The position numbers were made by a program, and so were the translations under genes. Shown here piece by piece: positions 17,708 to 28,169 of a DNA stretch of 64,000 nucleotides (position 1 is the first letter of the stretch; every line of letters starts with the position of its first letter). The notes beneath the pieces are model-generated. The model worked only from the letters and a program-made list of their open reading frames with translations. It did not search any database and was not told the origin of the DNA. The DNA lies in NCBI RefSeq assembly GCF_030063475.1, contig NZ_JASIRT010000019.1, positions 24,470 through 88,469 on the forward strand, written 5' to 3'. The DNA comes from Roseomonas sp. E05 (GTDB taxonomy: Bacteria; Pseudomonadota; Alphaproteobacteria; Acetobacterales; Acetobacteraceae).

Positions 17708-19383
17708 ACCGCGCGCAGCCCGGCGCGGCGACGCCACACCCAGCGCGGCAGCAGAAGCACGAGGGCGTAGCAGGCCAGCGGAATGGCCGCCTGCAGCGTG
17801 GCGAAGACGCCGAGCACCCGGCGGTCCCCGCCGGAAGAAAGCGCCAGCGCCTCGGTGGTCAGGGTGGCGAAGCGGCCGCCGCCGGCGAAGAGCGTGGCGA
17901 GGTATTGCCCGACGCTGACGGCGACCCCGACCGCCGCCGCCGCCAGCAATGGCCGCAGCAGGACCGGCAGCTTGACCGTGCAGAGCACGCGCAGCGGCCC
18001 GGCGCCGAGGGCCGCCGCGCTGCGCGCCAGGCGCGGATCGAGCGCCGCCCAGGGCGCGGCCAGCACCAGCAGCACATGGGGGAGCACGAAGACCAGATGC
18101 GCCCAGAGCACCGCCGGCAGGCCGCCATCCAGCCCGAGTTGCAGCAGCAGCACCTGCAGGCCGAAGAGGAAGCCGGTCTGCGGCAGCAGCAGCGGCAGAT
18201 AGCTCAGGCCGAGCAGCCAGGGCCAGGCAGCACGGCCATGGCGCGCCACCGCCTCCAGCGCCGCCCCCGCCAGGGCGAGCGCCAGCAGGGTAGCCGGCAA
18301 GGCCACCCGCAGGGTGGCTCCGGCCAGGGCGAGCAGCCCCTCGCGCTGCGCCGCCCAGGTGCCGAGGTCCAGCCGACGCGGCCAGAGGTCGGGAAAGCGC
18401 CAGGGTCCGGCCACCGACCAGAGCAGCACGGCTCCGAGGCTGCCCACTGCCAGCAGCAGCAGGACCGGCAGCAGCAGCGCGCCCAGCCGGACGGCGATCG
18501 CCCCGGAGGTCGCGCCGGAGCCCGCCCAGTGCCGTCCCGCCCGCCCCGCCAGCGCAGCCACTCCCTCCCACAGGGCCATCGCCGCCAGGGTCAGCGCCAG
18601 CAGCAGGATGGCCGCGGCGGCGGCGGGAAAGGTCATGGCGAGGTCGCGGTCCAGGAACCAGCGCACCGGCAGTACCGCCAGCGGCGGCGGGTTGCCCGGC
18701 CCGAGCAGCAGCGCCATCTCCACCGTGCCCAGCGAATAGGCCAGCACAGCGTGAACCGGCAGCCGGATCTGCCGATAGACCAGCGGAAAGACCACCTTCA
18801 GCCAGGCGAGCGGCGCCGGCTGGCCCAGCAGTCGCGCGGTGGCCATCAGCCGTGCGGCGGGGGTCTGGTTCAGCGCGGCAAGGCTCATCAGCAGCAGCCA
18901 GGGCGCTTCCTTCAGCGCCAGGCCGAGCAACAGCGCCAACCCCCAGGGATCGTTCACCGTGGCAAGGTCCGGCGGGCGGTCCAGGCCCAGCAGGGGCGCG
19001 AGCAGGCGGGCGAGCAGGCCGCTCGGCGCCGCCAGCGCCAGGAAGCCGACGCCCATGGCCAGATGCGGCGTGGCCAGCAGCGGCGCCAGCCAGAGCTGCA
19101 CCCGCCGGAACAGTGGCCGGTCGTGGAAGGCGGCGCAGAACAGCGCGACAGAGAATAAGGAGAGCGCCGTGGCACCGAAGCCGCTCGTCAGCGTCAGGCG
19201 CAGCGCCGTACCGAGACCCGGGGTGGCCAGCAACTGGCGCCAGGGGTCGAGGCTCCAGCCGGCTGCGCCGAGCGCCGGGAGATGGCCGAAGGCCGGCAGC
19301 AGCGTTCCCGCCAGCCCGGCGAGCACCGGCAGCAGCACCGTGCCGACCAGCAGCAGCACGGGCAGGCAGGCAGGCAGCCGCAC
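17704..19383 (-). CDS. ABC transporter permease, fused two-domain YnjC type
   Basis: 559 aa with about 12 membrane helices in two repeats, each with a binding-protein-dependent transport loop (LMATARLLGQPAPLAWLKVV in the first half, RLARSAAALGAGPLRVLCTV in the second). Each half corresponds to one subunit of a normal permease dimer. The closest well-known case is E. coli YnjC of the uncharacterised YnjBCD system. GTG start; it begins 15 bases after the binding-protein stop and overlaps the ATPase gene. Confidence 0.85.
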   Translation of the reverse strand: MRLPACLPVLLLVGTVLLPVLAGLAGTLLPAFGHLPALGAAGWSLDPWRQLLATPGLGTALRLTLTSGFGATALSLFSVALFCAAFHDRPLFRRVQLWLAPLLATPHLAMGVGFLALAAPSGLLARLLAPLLGLDRPPDLATVNDPWGLALLLGLALKEAPWLLLMSLAALNQTPAARLMATARLLGQPAPLAWLKVVFPLVYRQIRLPVHAVLAYSLGTVEMALLLGPGNPPPLAVLPVRWFLDRDLAMTFPAAAAAILLLALTLAAMALWEGVAALAGRAGRHWAGSGATSGAIAVRLGALLLPVLLLLAVGSLGAVLLWSVAGPWRFPDLWPRRLDLGTWAAQREGLLALAGATLRVALPATLLALALAGAALEAVARHGRAAWPWLLGLSYLPLLLPQTGFLFGLQVLLLQLGLDGGLPAVLWAHLVFVLPHVLLVLAAPWAALDPRLARSAAALGAGPLRVLCTVKLPVLLRPLLAAAAVGVAVSVGQYLATLFAGGGRFATLTTEALALSSGGDRRVLGVFATLQAAIPLACYALVLLLPRWVWRRRAGLRAV

Positions 19384-19398
19384 CGGCCTGCGCTCAGC

Positions 19399-20667
19399 TC
19401 AGGGCCCGCCGCCGGCGGTGCGGCGCTCCCACTCGGCGGTGAGGCGCGTCATCCAGCTCGGATGCGGCTCGGGCAGCGGATTGCCCAGCTCGGCGGCGGA
19501 CGGCATCCCCGGCAGGCGGGGCAGGTCCCTGAAGCGCTGGCGGTCGCCCGGCCCGAGGCGTTCGAGGTCGAGCACGGGCGGGCTTCCCAGCCTGCGGGGG
19601 TCGGCCGCCTCGGCCTGCGCCTCCGGGGAGAGCAGAAAGTTCGCCACCACCATCGCCGCCTCCGGCTGCGCGGCGTTGAAGGGCACGCCGACGAAGGAGC
19701 AGTTGCCGATGGTGCCGCCCGCCAGCACGTAGCTGCGCACGGTCTCCGGCAACAGGCCATCGGCGATGGCGGCCGGCGCCTCGGCGGGGTTGAAGGCGAT
19801 CATCAGGTCGATCTCGCCATCGTTCAGCAGGTTGCGCTGCGCGGGGCCGCTTTCCGGGAAGGTGCGCCCCTGCCGCCAGAGATGCGGCCGCAGCGCCCGG
19901 TACCACTCCCAGAGCGGCGCGGCGAGCATGGTGAAGTTGGCCTCGGTGGCCGGGCGGGCCAGCGCGGCGGGGTCGGGCACCATCTCGTAGAGCGCCTGCT
20001 TGAGGAAGGTGGCACCCAGGAAGTCGCGCGCGTTGGGATGGGTCAGCCGGCCGGGATGGGCGCGCGCCCAGTCGGGCATGGCGAGCATCGCGCGCGGTGG
20101 GTCCGGCAGGCGGGCACTGTCATGGATGAACACCACCTGCGCCATCCGCCAGGGCGCCGCCAGCCCCTCCACCGGCACGGTGAAGTCGGTGACGGTGGCC
20201 GGCTTGCCCGCCGTGTCCACCAGGGCGAAATTCGGCAGGGCGTCGGTGATGGCACGCAGCAGGCCCTGCTGCTTCATCGCCAGGAAGTTCGGGCCGTTGA
20301 TCCAGACCAGGTCCACCGCCCCGCCCGAGGCCTGGCCAGCGGCACGCTCCGCCACCACCCGCGCCACCGCCTCAGCGGTGTCGCGCAGGCGGATGTGGCG
20401 CAGGCGGATACGATGCTGCGCCTCCATCCGCCCGGCGGCCCAGGCAATGAAGGCGTTGGTGCGCGCATCGCCCGCCCAGGCATGGAAATTCACCGACTGG
20501 CCGGCGGCGCGGCGCAGCAGCCGCTCCCAGGGCGTCGCGGCCGGGATTTCCTCCCGAGGCGGCGCGGCCGGCATGTCCGTCGCATTGGCCGCGCGCGCCG
20601 GGCCGGCCCGCAGGGCGGCGGCCCATCCGGCCAGGGCTGGCGCCAGCGCGCGACGTGGCAGCCTCAT
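19399..20667 (-). CDS. ABC transporter substrate-binding protein, YnjB type
   Basis: 422 aa. N-terminal signal sequence (RRALAPALAGWAAALRAGPARA) for the periplasm. Mature part has the YnjB pattern: VNFHAWAGDARTNAFIAWAA, VDLVWINGPNFLAMKQQGLL, PWRMAQVVFIHDSARL, and a late region FVGVPFNAAQPEAAMVVANF. The ligand of YnjB is not established; iron, thiamine-like or small organic ligands have been bound by relatives in the wider family. The ATG overlaps the radical SAM stop by four bases, which couples the two. Confidence 0.85.
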   Translation of the reverse strand: MRLPRRALAPALAGWAAALRAGPARAANATDMPAAPPREEIPAATPWERLLRRAAGQSVNFHAWAGDARTNAFIAWAAGRMEAQHRIRLRHIRLRDTAEAVARVVAERAAGQASGGAVDLVWINGPNFLAMKQQGLLRAITDALPNFALVDTAGKPATVTDFTVPVEGLAAPWRMAQVVFIHDSARLPDPPRAMLAMPDWARAHPGRLTHPNARDFLGATFLKQALYEMVPDPAALARPATEANFTMLAAPLWEWYRALRPHLWRQGRTFPESGPAQRNLLNDGEIDLMIAFNPAEAPAAIADGLLPETVRSYVLAGGTIGNCSFVGVPFNAAQPEAAMVVANFLLSPEAQAEAADPRRLGSPPVLDLERLGPGDRQRFRDLPRLPGMPSAAELGNPLPEPHPSWMTRLTAEWERRTAGGGP

Positions 20668-21713
20668 GCCGGTACCACCCGGCGCGCCTGCCGCGCCGCC
20701 GCCACCCGCTCCGCCAGCACTTCCTCATGGAAGCGGTCGCAGCCGATGCAGAGATTGGCGTAGGGCTGGCCCCGCGGCGTCACTGTGTACGATTTCGCAA
20801 TGAAGTCCTCCGCCGACCAGCCATCCGCCAGACCCATCCGCTCCGGCTCGCCGCGGCTGATGGCCGCATAGGCCGGATCGTCCCGCAGACTCTCCAGAAT
20901 CTCCAGCAGCGGCTCCTCGGTGAGGTTGCCGAGCGGCAGCCGCGTCTTCAGGCAGCAGGGATAGACGGAGCCGTCCGGCTCGATCGAGACTTCCGCGCCG
21001 GCCTCTCCGTGCCGCAGGAAGTTCAGCCCGCCGGACCAGCGGTTGCAGAAGTTGTCGGCCAGGGTGGCGGTGGAGAGGCCGTTCTCCCAGGCGCGGCCGC
21101 GCGGCCAGAGCTTGCCGATCCAGCTCTCCGGCGTGGCGCCGAAAAAGGAGAAGACCGGTCCCTCCTCCTCCAGCGCCTTGCGATTCTGCACCGCGATTCC
21201 CGAGGGGCGCATCCCCGCCGCCTGCAGCATCGCCGAGAGCCGCTGGCGCCAGGCCTCCTGTTTCGCCGTGCCCTCCATGCCGACATGGAAGTCGTCCAGC
21301 CCCGCGACCGAGATCATCCAGACGCCCCGCGCCAGCAGCTCCTCCACGATCGCCGGGGTCAGCAGGTCGCCGGTGGTCTGCACCACGATCTTCACCCCGC
21401 CCTGCCCGGCATAGCGCGCCCGCAGCCCCTCGATCACGGGGTAGGTCACACGCTGCCGCACCCGGTTGAGCAGCGCCTCGCCACCGGCCAGGATGACGCG
21501 GCCGGGCTTCTCCGGCCGCTCGCCACTCTCCGCCGGGGCGTCGCGCCAGGTCAGGCGCGGCGGCAGGTTCTCCAGCACCAGGCGGCTGTTGCGCTCGGCC
21601 TCCGCCACCACCGCCTCCAGCGCCGCGCGCGCATAGGGGCGGAAGCGCGCCTCATAGCAGTGGCGGCACTTGCGGTGGCAGGCCCAGCAGGCCACCCAGT
21701 AGATCGACTCCAT
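20664..21713 (-). CDS. Radical SAM/SPASM-like enzyme coupled to a YnjBCD-type importer
   Basis: 349 aa. Near the N-terminus, CHRKCRHC supplies Cys12, Cys16 and Cys19 for the SAM-binding [4Fe-4S] cluster; the GGE motif is ILAGGEALL (about 74-82). A second group of cysteines (Cys223, Cys253, Cys254, Cys322, Cys325; YPCCLK and LCIGCDRFHEEVL) fits a twitch/SPASM-type domain with extra clusters. Such domains often modify peptides, but some act on small molecules, and no precursor peptide gene was seen. First gene of an operon with the substrate-binding protein, permease and ATPase. Substrate unknown. Confidence 0.8.
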   Translation of the reverse strand: MESIYWVACWACHRKCRHCYEARFRPYARAALEAVVAEAERNSRLVLENLPPRLTWRDAPAESGERPEKPGRVILAGGEALLNRVRQRVTYPVIEGLRARYAGQGGVKIVVQTTGDLLTPAIVEELLARGVWMISVAGLDDFHVGMEGTAKQEAWRQRLSAMLQAAGMRPSGIAVQNRKALEEEGPVFSFFGATPESWIGKLWPRGRAWENGLSTATLADNFCNRWSGGLNFLRHGEAGAEVSIEPDGSVYPCCLKTRLPLGNLTEEPLLEILESLRDDPAYAAISRGEPERMGLADGWSAEDFIAKSYTVTPRGQPYANLCIGCDRFHEEVLAERVAAARQARRVVPA

Positions 21714-21785
21714 GGGAGACTCCTCGCGGCGGGACGTGGCGGGGATGTGGGGTGGCGGGCCGCCGGCGCAGCAGCCCCGCGCCGA

Positions 21786-22475
21786 TCACGTTCCGCAGGA
21801 GGGCGTGGCGCGCGCCAGGCCGTCGAACAGGTCCAGCATCCGCTCGCGCCACTCGGCCACCGGGTCGCCCGGCTCCAGCAGCGCCAGCCGCGAGACGACC
21901 CGCGCCCATTGGAAGCCGCCGAAGACGGCATAGTCGCCATAGGCCGGCGCCTCGCCGCCGAGGAAGGACTGCTCCCGCAGGGTGGCGCGCAGCGGCTCCA
22001 GGGCGGCGCGGAAGGCCGGCAGGCGCTCCTCGCGCCCTTCGGTGACCTTCTCCAGCCGCATGCCGAAGCGGGCCTCCCGGCTGGCGCGGAAATAGGCCTG
22101 CTGGCCTTCCCCCAGCCATTGCGGGATATCGCTGACAATCAGCCGGACGAGCTGCGCGTTCAGCACCGTGTCGGCCCAGGCGGCGATGAAGCGGCTGGCC
22201 TCCGGCGTGCCGGGGAACAGCGCCGGCCGGTCGGGGTAGACCCGCTCCAGATATTCGGCGATGGCCCAGGAGTCGAAGACCACCTGGTCGCCATCCCGCA
22301 GCACCGGCACCTTGGCCTGGCCGGAGAAGGCGATGCTCTCCACCTCGGTGAAGCGCCAGGGCTGGCACTCCGCCTCCAGCCCCTTGTGCGCCAGCGCCAT
22401 CCGGGCCCGCCAGCAATAGGGGCTGAAGCGGCGGGCCGGATCGCTACCGGCCAGCTCATAGAGCATGCGCGCCAT
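21786..22475 (-). CDS. Glutathione S-transferase family protein
   Basis: 229 aa. N-terminal thioredoxin-like GST domain (RRFSPYCWRARMALAHKGL, then the cis-Pro KVPVLRDGDQVVFDSWAIAE that binds glutathione) and an all-helical C-terminal domain (about 90-225). The SPYCWR stretch places Ser and Cys where the catalytic residue lies in many bacterial GSTs. It follows another GST gene by five bases, so the two are co-transcribed. Substrate unknown. Confidence 0.88.
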   Translation of the reverse strand: MARMLYELAGSDPARRFSPYCWRARMALAHKGLEAECQPWRFTEVESIAFSGQAKVPVLRDGDQVVFDSWAIAEYLERVYPDRPALFPGTPEASRFIAAWADTVLNAQLVRLIVSDIPQWLGEGQQAYFRASREARFGMRLEKVTEGREERLPAFRAALEPLRATLREQSFLGGEAPAYGDYAVFGGFQWARVVSRLALLEPGDPVAEWRERMLDLFDGLARATPSCGT

Positions 22476-22480
22476 GCGGA

Positions 22481-23191
22481 TCAGCGGCCCTGGGTGCTGG
22501 CGGCTGTCTGGCCGAAGAGCACGCCGCGCGATTCGGCGCTGACGGTCGGGGCGGCATTGATCTCCTGCGCCCGCGCATAGGCCCGCTGGGTCGCCGGCCG
22601 CTCGCGCACCGCCGCGAACCAGCGCGCCAGGCTGGGGAAGTCCTCCAGCTTCTGGCCCTGCCGCTCATGCGGCACGATCCAGGGATAGATGGCCATGTCG
22701 GCGATCGAATAGGCCTCCCCCGCGACGAACTCGCGGTCGGCGAGGCGGCGGTCCAGCACACCGTAGAGGCGGTTGGTCTCCTTCACGTAGCGGTCGATCG
22801 CGTAGGGGATCTTCTCCGGCGCATACATGGAGAAGTGGTGGTTCTGCCCGGCCATGGGACCGAGCCCGCCCATCTGCCAGAACAGCCATTGCAGCACCTC
22901 GGCCCGGCCGCGCACCTCGCTGGGCGGCGGGACGAAACGGCCGATCTTGTCGGCGAGATAGAGCAGGATGGCGCCGCTCTCGAACAGCGGGACCGGGGCG
23001 CCGCCGCCCGCCGGCTCGGTATCCACGATGGCGGGGATACGGTTGTTCGGCGCAATGGCCAGGAATTCCGGCCGGAACTGCTCGCCTTTGCTGATATTGA
23101 CCGGAATCAGGCGGTAGGGCATCCCCGCCTCCTCCAGGAACATGGTGACCTTGTGCCCGTTCGGGGTGGTCCAGTAGTGCAGCTCGATCAT
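22481..23191 (-). CDS. Glutathione S-transferase, YfcG-like (Nu class)
   Basis: 236 aa. N-terminal domain begins MIELHYWTTPNGHKVTMFLE, with Thr-Pro-Asn as in E. coli YfcG, a disulfide-bond reductase that uses glutathione. NNRIPAIVD carries the cis-Pro and LFESGAILLYLADK the glutathione gamma-Glu site. The C-terminal helical domain includes FWQMGGLGPMAGQNHHF, diagnostic of this class. First gene of a two-GST operon. Confidence 0.9.
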   Translation of the reverse strand: MIELHYWTTPNGHKVTMFLEEAGMPYRLIPVNISKGEQFRPEFLAIAPNNRIPAIVDTEPAGGGAPVPLFESGAILLYLADKIGRFVPPPSEVRGRAEVLQWLFWQMGGLGPMAGQNHHFSMYAPEKIPYAIDRYVKETNRLYGVLDRRLADREFVAGEAYSIADMAIYPWIVPHERQGQKLEDFPSLARWFAAVRERPATQRAYARAQEINAAPTVSAESRGVLFGQTAASTQGR

Positions 23192-23433
23192 GGCAGCGCC
23201 TCCATTGGCCCGCGCGGCGGACCTGCCCAGACGCTAGGGCGCGGGATGCGGCGCCACAAGCCAGGGACGCCGGGGACACGCCATGGCAGGGGCGCATCAC
23301 TGCGCTGGGCGTGACATTCCGTGCATCTTCATGGCTGCCCGGTTATCTTTTTATTCGAAAAGAGGTGCGGCCTAAATTTTCCTGTTAGGGTGCAAGGAAT
23401 GCAACACCAGGCGCAGGCAAACTGCGAAGCGTA

Positions 23434-25608
23434 ATGGCGACAATCCTGATTCTGGACGACAGGACGACCAACCGGCATATCTTCTCGCGGCTTGCGCAGT
23501 CCCTGGACCAGGGTATTCAGGTGAAGGCATTCGGGGACCCGGCGCTGGCGCTGGACTGGCTCCGGGAGCATGGCGCCGATCTGGTCGTCACCGATTTCCG
23601 CATGCCCGGAATGGATGGAGCCGAGTTCACGCGCCGGCTGCGGGCCCTGCAGCAGGAGCCCACGGCGGCGGACATCCCGGTCATCGTCATCACCGCCTAT
23701 AACGACCGCTCCTACCGGCTGGAGGCGCTGGAGGCCGGCGCGACGGACTTCCTGCTGAGCCCGGTGGACCATTGCGAGTTCCTGACGCGGGCGCGGAACC
23801 TGCTGCGGATGCGCGAGCAGCAGCAGATCATCCAGCGCCGCGCCGCCACGCTGCAGCAGGAGTTGGAGGACAGCACCCGCTCCCGCGAGGAGCTGCTGCG
23901 CGACAGCCGCCAGGCGCTGGCGCAGGTGATCGACACCGTGCCCGCCCTGATCAGCGCCGCCGACCGGCAGGGCCGCTGCGTCTTCGTCAACGCGATGCAG
24001 GCCCGCTTCGCCGGCGCCAGCCCGGAGACGCTGGTCGGGCACGACGTATCGCTGCTGTTCGGACCCGAGCGGGCCGCCCACTACCGCGCGCTCGACAGGC
24101 TGGTCTTTCGCAGCGGGGAGGCACTGCCGGAGCGGGAGGAGGAAGCCACCGGCCCCGACGGCACCCCCCGCAGCTTCCTCACCAGCAAGGCGCCCTTCCG
24201 AAACGCCCGGGGGGAGATGGTGGCGGTGCTGACCACCGCAATCGACATCACCGAGCGCAAGCAGGCCGAGCGGCGTCTCGGCCATATGGTTCAGCATGAT
24301 GCCCTCACGGGCCTGCCCAACCGCATCGGCCTCGACGAGCGCCTCCGCCGGGAGCTGGCGCGCGGCCGGCGCGGCGACCACTTCTTTGCCCTGCTGCTGT
24401 TCGATTTGGACCGCTTCAAGGCGGTCAATGACGCGCTCGGTCACCATATGGGCGACGCATTGCTGCGCAGCGTGTCGCAGCGGCTGCTGCAGGCGCTGCA
24501 CCCCGGCGAGACCCTGGCGCGGCTTGGCGGCGACGAGTTCGCCATCCTGCAGACCGAAATCGCCGGCGCAGAGCAGGCGGCGGCACTCGCCCAGCGGGTG
24601 ATCGCTGCCCTCGCCGAGCCGTTCCTGTGCGAAGGCCACAGCCTCTCGGTCAGCGCCAGCCTCGGCATCACGATGCACCCGCGCGATGGCGCCGAGCCGG
24701 ACGAGCTGCTGCGCAACGCGGACCTCGCGATGTACCGGGCCAAGGCGGAGGGCCGGAACGGCTGGCGGTTCTTCGCTGCCCCGATGGAAGCCCATGCGCG
24801 GCAGGTCATGCAGATCGAGGCCGATCTCCGCCAGGCGCTGGCCCGTGGCGAGCTGGTGCTGCACTACCAGCCCCAGGTGGAACTGTGCAGCGGCCGCATC
24901 GTCGGCGCCGAGGCGCTGCTGCGCTGGCAGCGCCTCGGCATGCTGGTGGCGCCCGGCGCCTTCCTCTCGGTGGCGGAGGAAACCGGGCTGATCGGCCCGA
25001 TCAACGAATGGGTCATGGGGGAGGCCTGCCGGCAGGCGGCCGCCTGGTGCGCCGCAGGGCTGCCGCGCCTGCGCATCGGCGTCAACTTGTCGCCAGTGCA
25101 ATTCCGCCATCAGGATGTCCCTGCCATGGTGCTGGCCGCCCTGGAAGAGAGCGGACTGGACCCCAGGCTGCTGGAGCTGGAGCTCACCGAGGGCATCCTG
25201 ATGAACCAGGGAGAGGAAATGGCGGCCACCCTCCAGAGCCTGCGGGACCGCGGCGTCCACCTTTCGGTGGATGACTTCGGCACCGGCTACTCCTCATTCA
25301 ACTATGTGAAGAACTTCCCGGTGGACCGGCTGAAGATCGACCAATCCTTCGTTGGTGGCATGACCAGCGAACCCAACAGCGCCGCCATCGTCCGCACGAT
25401 CATCGAGCTGGCGCACACGCTCGGCCTGCAGGTGGTGGCGGAGGGCGTGGAGACCGAGGCGCAGCTCGAGGCGCTGCGCGCCGAGGGCTGCGACGAGGTG
25501 CAGGGCTACTACTTCAGCCGTCCCCTGCCGGCGGAAGCCTTCACCCGGCTGGTGCAGGCCGGATTGACGCCGGCCACATCCCTGACGGCGCCGAATCCGA
25601 AGGCGTGA
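23434..25608 (+). CDS. REC-PAS-GGDEF-EAL response regulator of a DSF signalling module
   Basis: 724 aa. Receiver domain (1-125) with Asp54 in [12 protein letters not shown] as the phospho-acceptor; its [20 protein letters not shown] and [12 protein letters not shown] resemble the RpfG receiver, but the usual Lys-Pro is Ser109-Pro. A short coiled coil leads to a PAS domain (about 165-285). The GGDEF domain has an intact active site ([10 protein letters not shown], 365-369), and the EAL domain is also intact (GAEALLRW at Glu493, [23 protein letters not shown]). It may make and break c-di-GMP, with net activity set by the receiver and PAS. The hybrid kinase gene starts seven bases downstream. 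Confidence 0.92.
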   Translation: MATILILDDRTTNRHIFSRLAQSLDQGIQVKAFGDPALALDWLREHGADLVVTDFRMPGMDGAEFTRRLRALQQEPTAADIPVIVITAYNDRSYRLEALEAGATDFLLSPVDHCEFLTRARNLLRMREQQQIIQRRAATLQQELEDSTRSREELLRDSRQALAQVIDTVPALISAADRQGRCVFVNAMQARFAGASPETLVGHDVSLLFGPERAAHYRALDRLVFRSGEALPEREEEATGPDGTPRSFLTSKAPFRNARGEMVAVLTTAIDITERKQAERRLGHMVQHDALTGLPNRIGLDERLRRELARGRRGDHFFALLLFDLDRFKAVNDALGHHMGDALLRSVSQRLLQALHPGETLARLGGDEFAILQTEIAGAEQAAALAQRVIAALAEPFLCEGHSLSVSASLGITMHPRDGAEPDELLRNADLAMYRAKAEGRNGWRFFAAPMEAHARQVMQIEADLRQALARGELVLHYQPQVELCSGRIVGAEALLRWQRLGMLVAPGAFLSVAEETGLIGPINEWVMGEACRQAAAWCAAGLPRLRIGVNLSPVQFRHQDVPAMVLAALEESGLDPRLLELELTEGILMNQGEEMAATLQSLRDRGVHLSVDDFGTGYSSFNYVKNFPVDRLKIDQSFVGGMTSEPNSAAIVRTIIELAHTLGLQVVAEGVETEAQLEALRAEGCDEVQGYYFSRPLPAEAFTRLVQAGLTPATSLTAPNPKA

Positions 25609-25615
25609 CGAGGCG

Positions 25616-28144
25616 ATGAGCGCTCCCCTGGGGGACGCGCCGCCGCCCGGCTGGCTCGCCTGGCTGGCCGGCCGGCTGCGCAACCGGCCGGACAGTGAGC
25701 ATGAGATGAGCTTCAACCGGCTCGTCTTCGCCGGGGTGATCGTGCTCGCGCTGCTGGCCGGCAATTCGCCGAGCGCCGGCGACGCGCTGTTCTGGATGGC
25801 GGTCTTCATCACGCTCGCCTTCACGGTTCTGGCCCACATCATACTGGTGCCCGCCACCTGCCTGCCGCGCCGGCTGGCGGCGCTGCTGCTGGATTGCAGC
25901 TTCCTTTCGTGGCAGCTGCACCTGGGCGGCGAGCCGGCGGCGGCGTTCTTTCCGATCTACCTGTGGGTGGTGTTCGGCAACGGCTTCCGCTTCGGCCTGC
26001 GCTGGCTGCGGCTGGCGATGCTGTTGGCGCTGGCCGGTTTCGGCCTCGTCATTGCCACCACCCCCTTCTGGGCCGGGCAGTTCCATCTGGCGATCGGCCT
26101 CTGGTTCGGCCTACTGCTGCTGCCGCTCTATGCCGGCACGCTGATCAACAAGCTTTCGCAGGCGCGGCAGCAGGCGGAGGCCGCCAGCGAGGCGAAGTCG
26201 CTGTTCCTGGCCAGCGTCAGCCACGAGCTGCGCACGCCGCTGAACGCCATCATCGGCATGGGCGGCCTGCTGCGCGAAACCCGGCTCGACCCCGACCAGG
26301 GCGAGATGCTGCGGACCATCGACAGCGCGGCGCGCGCCCTGCTGTCGCTGATCGAGGACATCCTGAGCCTCTCGCGCATCGAGGCGGGACGGATGCCGAT
26401 CGCCAGCACCGCCTTCGAAGTGGGCGAACTGCTGACCGAACTGCGCGCGCTGCTGGCCGCGGAGTGCCGTGCCAAGGGGCTGCGCTTTTCTCTGCACGTG
26501 ACGCCGCGAACGCCACTGCGGCTGGTCGGCGACCGGCGCCATCTCCTTGAGGTTCTGCTGAACCTCACCGGCAATGCCGTGAAGTTCACCGTCGAGGGGG
26601 GTATCACGGTGGCGCTGGATGCGGCGCCCGCGGAGGGACGGGAAGGCCGATTGCAACTTCTGGTTGAGGTCTCGGACACCGGCATCGGCATCGCGCCAGA
26701 GGCGCAGCAGCGCATTTTCGAGGCCTTCACCCAGGCCGACTCCACCATCATCAACCGCTTCGGCGGCACTGGCCTGGGCCTGACCATCTGCCGCCGTCTG
26801 GTGCGGCTGATGGGGGGCGAGATCGAGGTGGTGTCGGCGCCTGGCACGGGCAGCACCTTCCGCTTCAGCGTCCCTGTCGCGTCGGCGGAGGCAGCGGGCG
26901 CCTCGGAACCGCTCCTGCCACCGGGCCTGACGGTGGTGCTGCTACGCCTGGAGCCGGCAGCGGCCGAGACGCTCGGCGCGCGGCTGGCGCAGCTCGGTGC
27001 GACGGTGCGGCAGGCGGAGAATGCAGCCCGTGCCACCGACCTCCTGGCGGAGGGCGAGCGGCCGGATGGACCGCCCTCGCTGCTGATCGCCTCCGCCAGC
27101 GGCGCCACACCTTCCGGCCTCGACGCCACCCGCTGTCTGCGGCTGGATGCCGCCGCCACGGGCGGCCTGCCGCCCGAGATCCGGCGGCGCGACTGTGCGA
27201 TGCGGATCACGCCGGAGGCGGGCGCCGGAACCCTGGGCAAGGCCCTGCGGCTCGCCCTCGCCCTGGCCCCCCGCCACAGGGGCGCCGAGAGGCCAGAAGC
27301 AGGAAAGGCCGCAGCCGCAGCGGTTCGCCCCTCGCGCCGCCTGCGCGTGCTGGTCGCCGATGACAGCCCGGTGAACCGCCGGGTCTTCGCCCGCATCCTG
27401 GAGCATGGCGGCCATACCGCGGTGCTTGCCGAGGACGGCGAGGCGGCGCTGGACATCCTGGAAGCCGAGGCAGACCGCCTCGACCTCGTCCTGATGGACG
27501 TGAACATGCCCCGGACGGACGGGCTGGAAGCCACGAAGCTGTTCCGTGTCATGGCGCTGGGCCAGCCGCACCTGCCGATCCTGGCGCTGACGGCCGACGC
27601 CACCGGCGAGACGGCGGCGCGCTGCCTGGCGGCGGGGATGGACGGGCACATCACCAAGCCCGTGCAGCCCGAGGCGCTGCTGGAGGTGGTGGAGCAGCGG
27701 GCACGCCCGGCGCTGCCGGGCACCGAGATCGTGCGGGCGGTGCCGCAGGAACGCTCGGTGGTCACGGAGATGGTCGCCCATCCGCGCTACCGCCCCGCCG
27801 CCCCCCTGGTGGACCCGCAGATGGTGGATAACCTGCGGCAGCTGGGCGGCGATGCCTTCGTGCAGAGTCTGGCGGAGGACTTCCTCGCCGACGCGGAGGA
27901 ACTGGTGGAGGCCATCACCGCGGCGGCGCGTGCGGGCGACACCCACCGGTTCCGCGCCGAGGTGCATGCCCTGCACAGCAGTGCCGCGAACCTGGGCGCG
28001 GTAGGGCTGATGCGCCTCTGCGGAGAGTGGCGCGCGCTGGACCGGGAGGCAATGCGGCGGGAGGGCACCGCCTTGGGTGAGCGAGGACGTGAGGCCCTGG
28101 CGCGCACCCGCGATGCCCTTCTCGGCACTCCGCTGCCTGGCTGA
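25616..28144 (+). CDS. rpfC: RpfC-like hybrid sensor histidine kinase
   Basis: 842 aa. Several membrane helices (about 35-190), including the [20 protein letters not shown] stretch typical of RpfC input domains that sense DSF fatty acids. Then HisKA with His203 ([16 protein letters not shown]), HATPase ([37 protein letters not shown]), a degenerate middle segment, a receiver with Asp628 ([12 protein letters not shown]) and a C-terminal HPt domain with His784 ([12 protein letters not shown]). The order TM-HK-REC-HPt matches RpfC. Its likely partner is the REC-PAS-GGDEF-EAL protein just upstream. It converges on the rpfF-like gene with 25 bases between. Confidence 0.88.
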   Translation: MSAPLGDAPPPGWLAWLAGRLRNRPDSEHEMSFNRLVFAGVIVLALLAGNSPSAGDALFWMAVFITLAFTVLAHIILVPATCLPRRLAALLLDCSFLSWQLHLGGEPAAAFFPIYLWVVFGNGFRFGLRWLRLAMLLALAGFGLVIATTPFWAGQFHLAIGLWFGLLLLPLYAGTLINKLSQARQQAEAASEAKSLFLASVSHELRTPLNAIIGMGGLLRETRLDPDQGEMLRTIDSAARALLSLIEDILSLSRIEAGRMPIASTAFEVGELLTELRALLAAECRAKGLRFSLHVTPRTPLRLVGDRRHLLEVLLNLTGNAVKFTVEGGITVALDAAPAEGREGRLQLLVEVSDTGIGIAPEAQQRIFEAFTQADSTIINRFGGTGLGLTICRRLVRLMGGEIEVVSAPGTGSTFRFSVPVASAEAAGASEPLLPPGLTVVLLRLEPAAAETLGARLAQLGATVRQAENAARATDLLAEGERPDGPPSLLIASASGATPSGLDATRCLRLDAAATGGLPPEIRRRDCAMRITPEAGAGTLGKALRLALALAPRHRGAERPEAGKAAAAAVRPSRRLRVLVADDSPVNRRVFARILEHGGHTAVLAEDGEAALDILEAEADRLDLVLMDVNMPRTDGLEATKLFRVMALGQPHLPILALTADATGETAARCLAAGMDGHITKPVQPEALLEVVEQRARPALPGTEIVRAVPQERSVVTEMVAHPRYRPAAPLVDPQMVDNLRQLGGDAFVQSLAEDFLADAEELVEAITAAARAGDTHRFRAEVHALHSSAANLGAVGLMRLCGEWRALDREAMRREGTALGERGREALARTRDALLGTPLPG

Positions 28145-28169
28145 ACGGCTCAGCCGGCACGCGCCGCCC

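Noticed and set aside
23329..25260. A 643-codon minus-strand frame opposite the REC-PAS-GGDEF-EAL gene
   Set aside because: The plus-strand gene has intact GGDEF and EAL motifs; this frame is low-complexity shadow.
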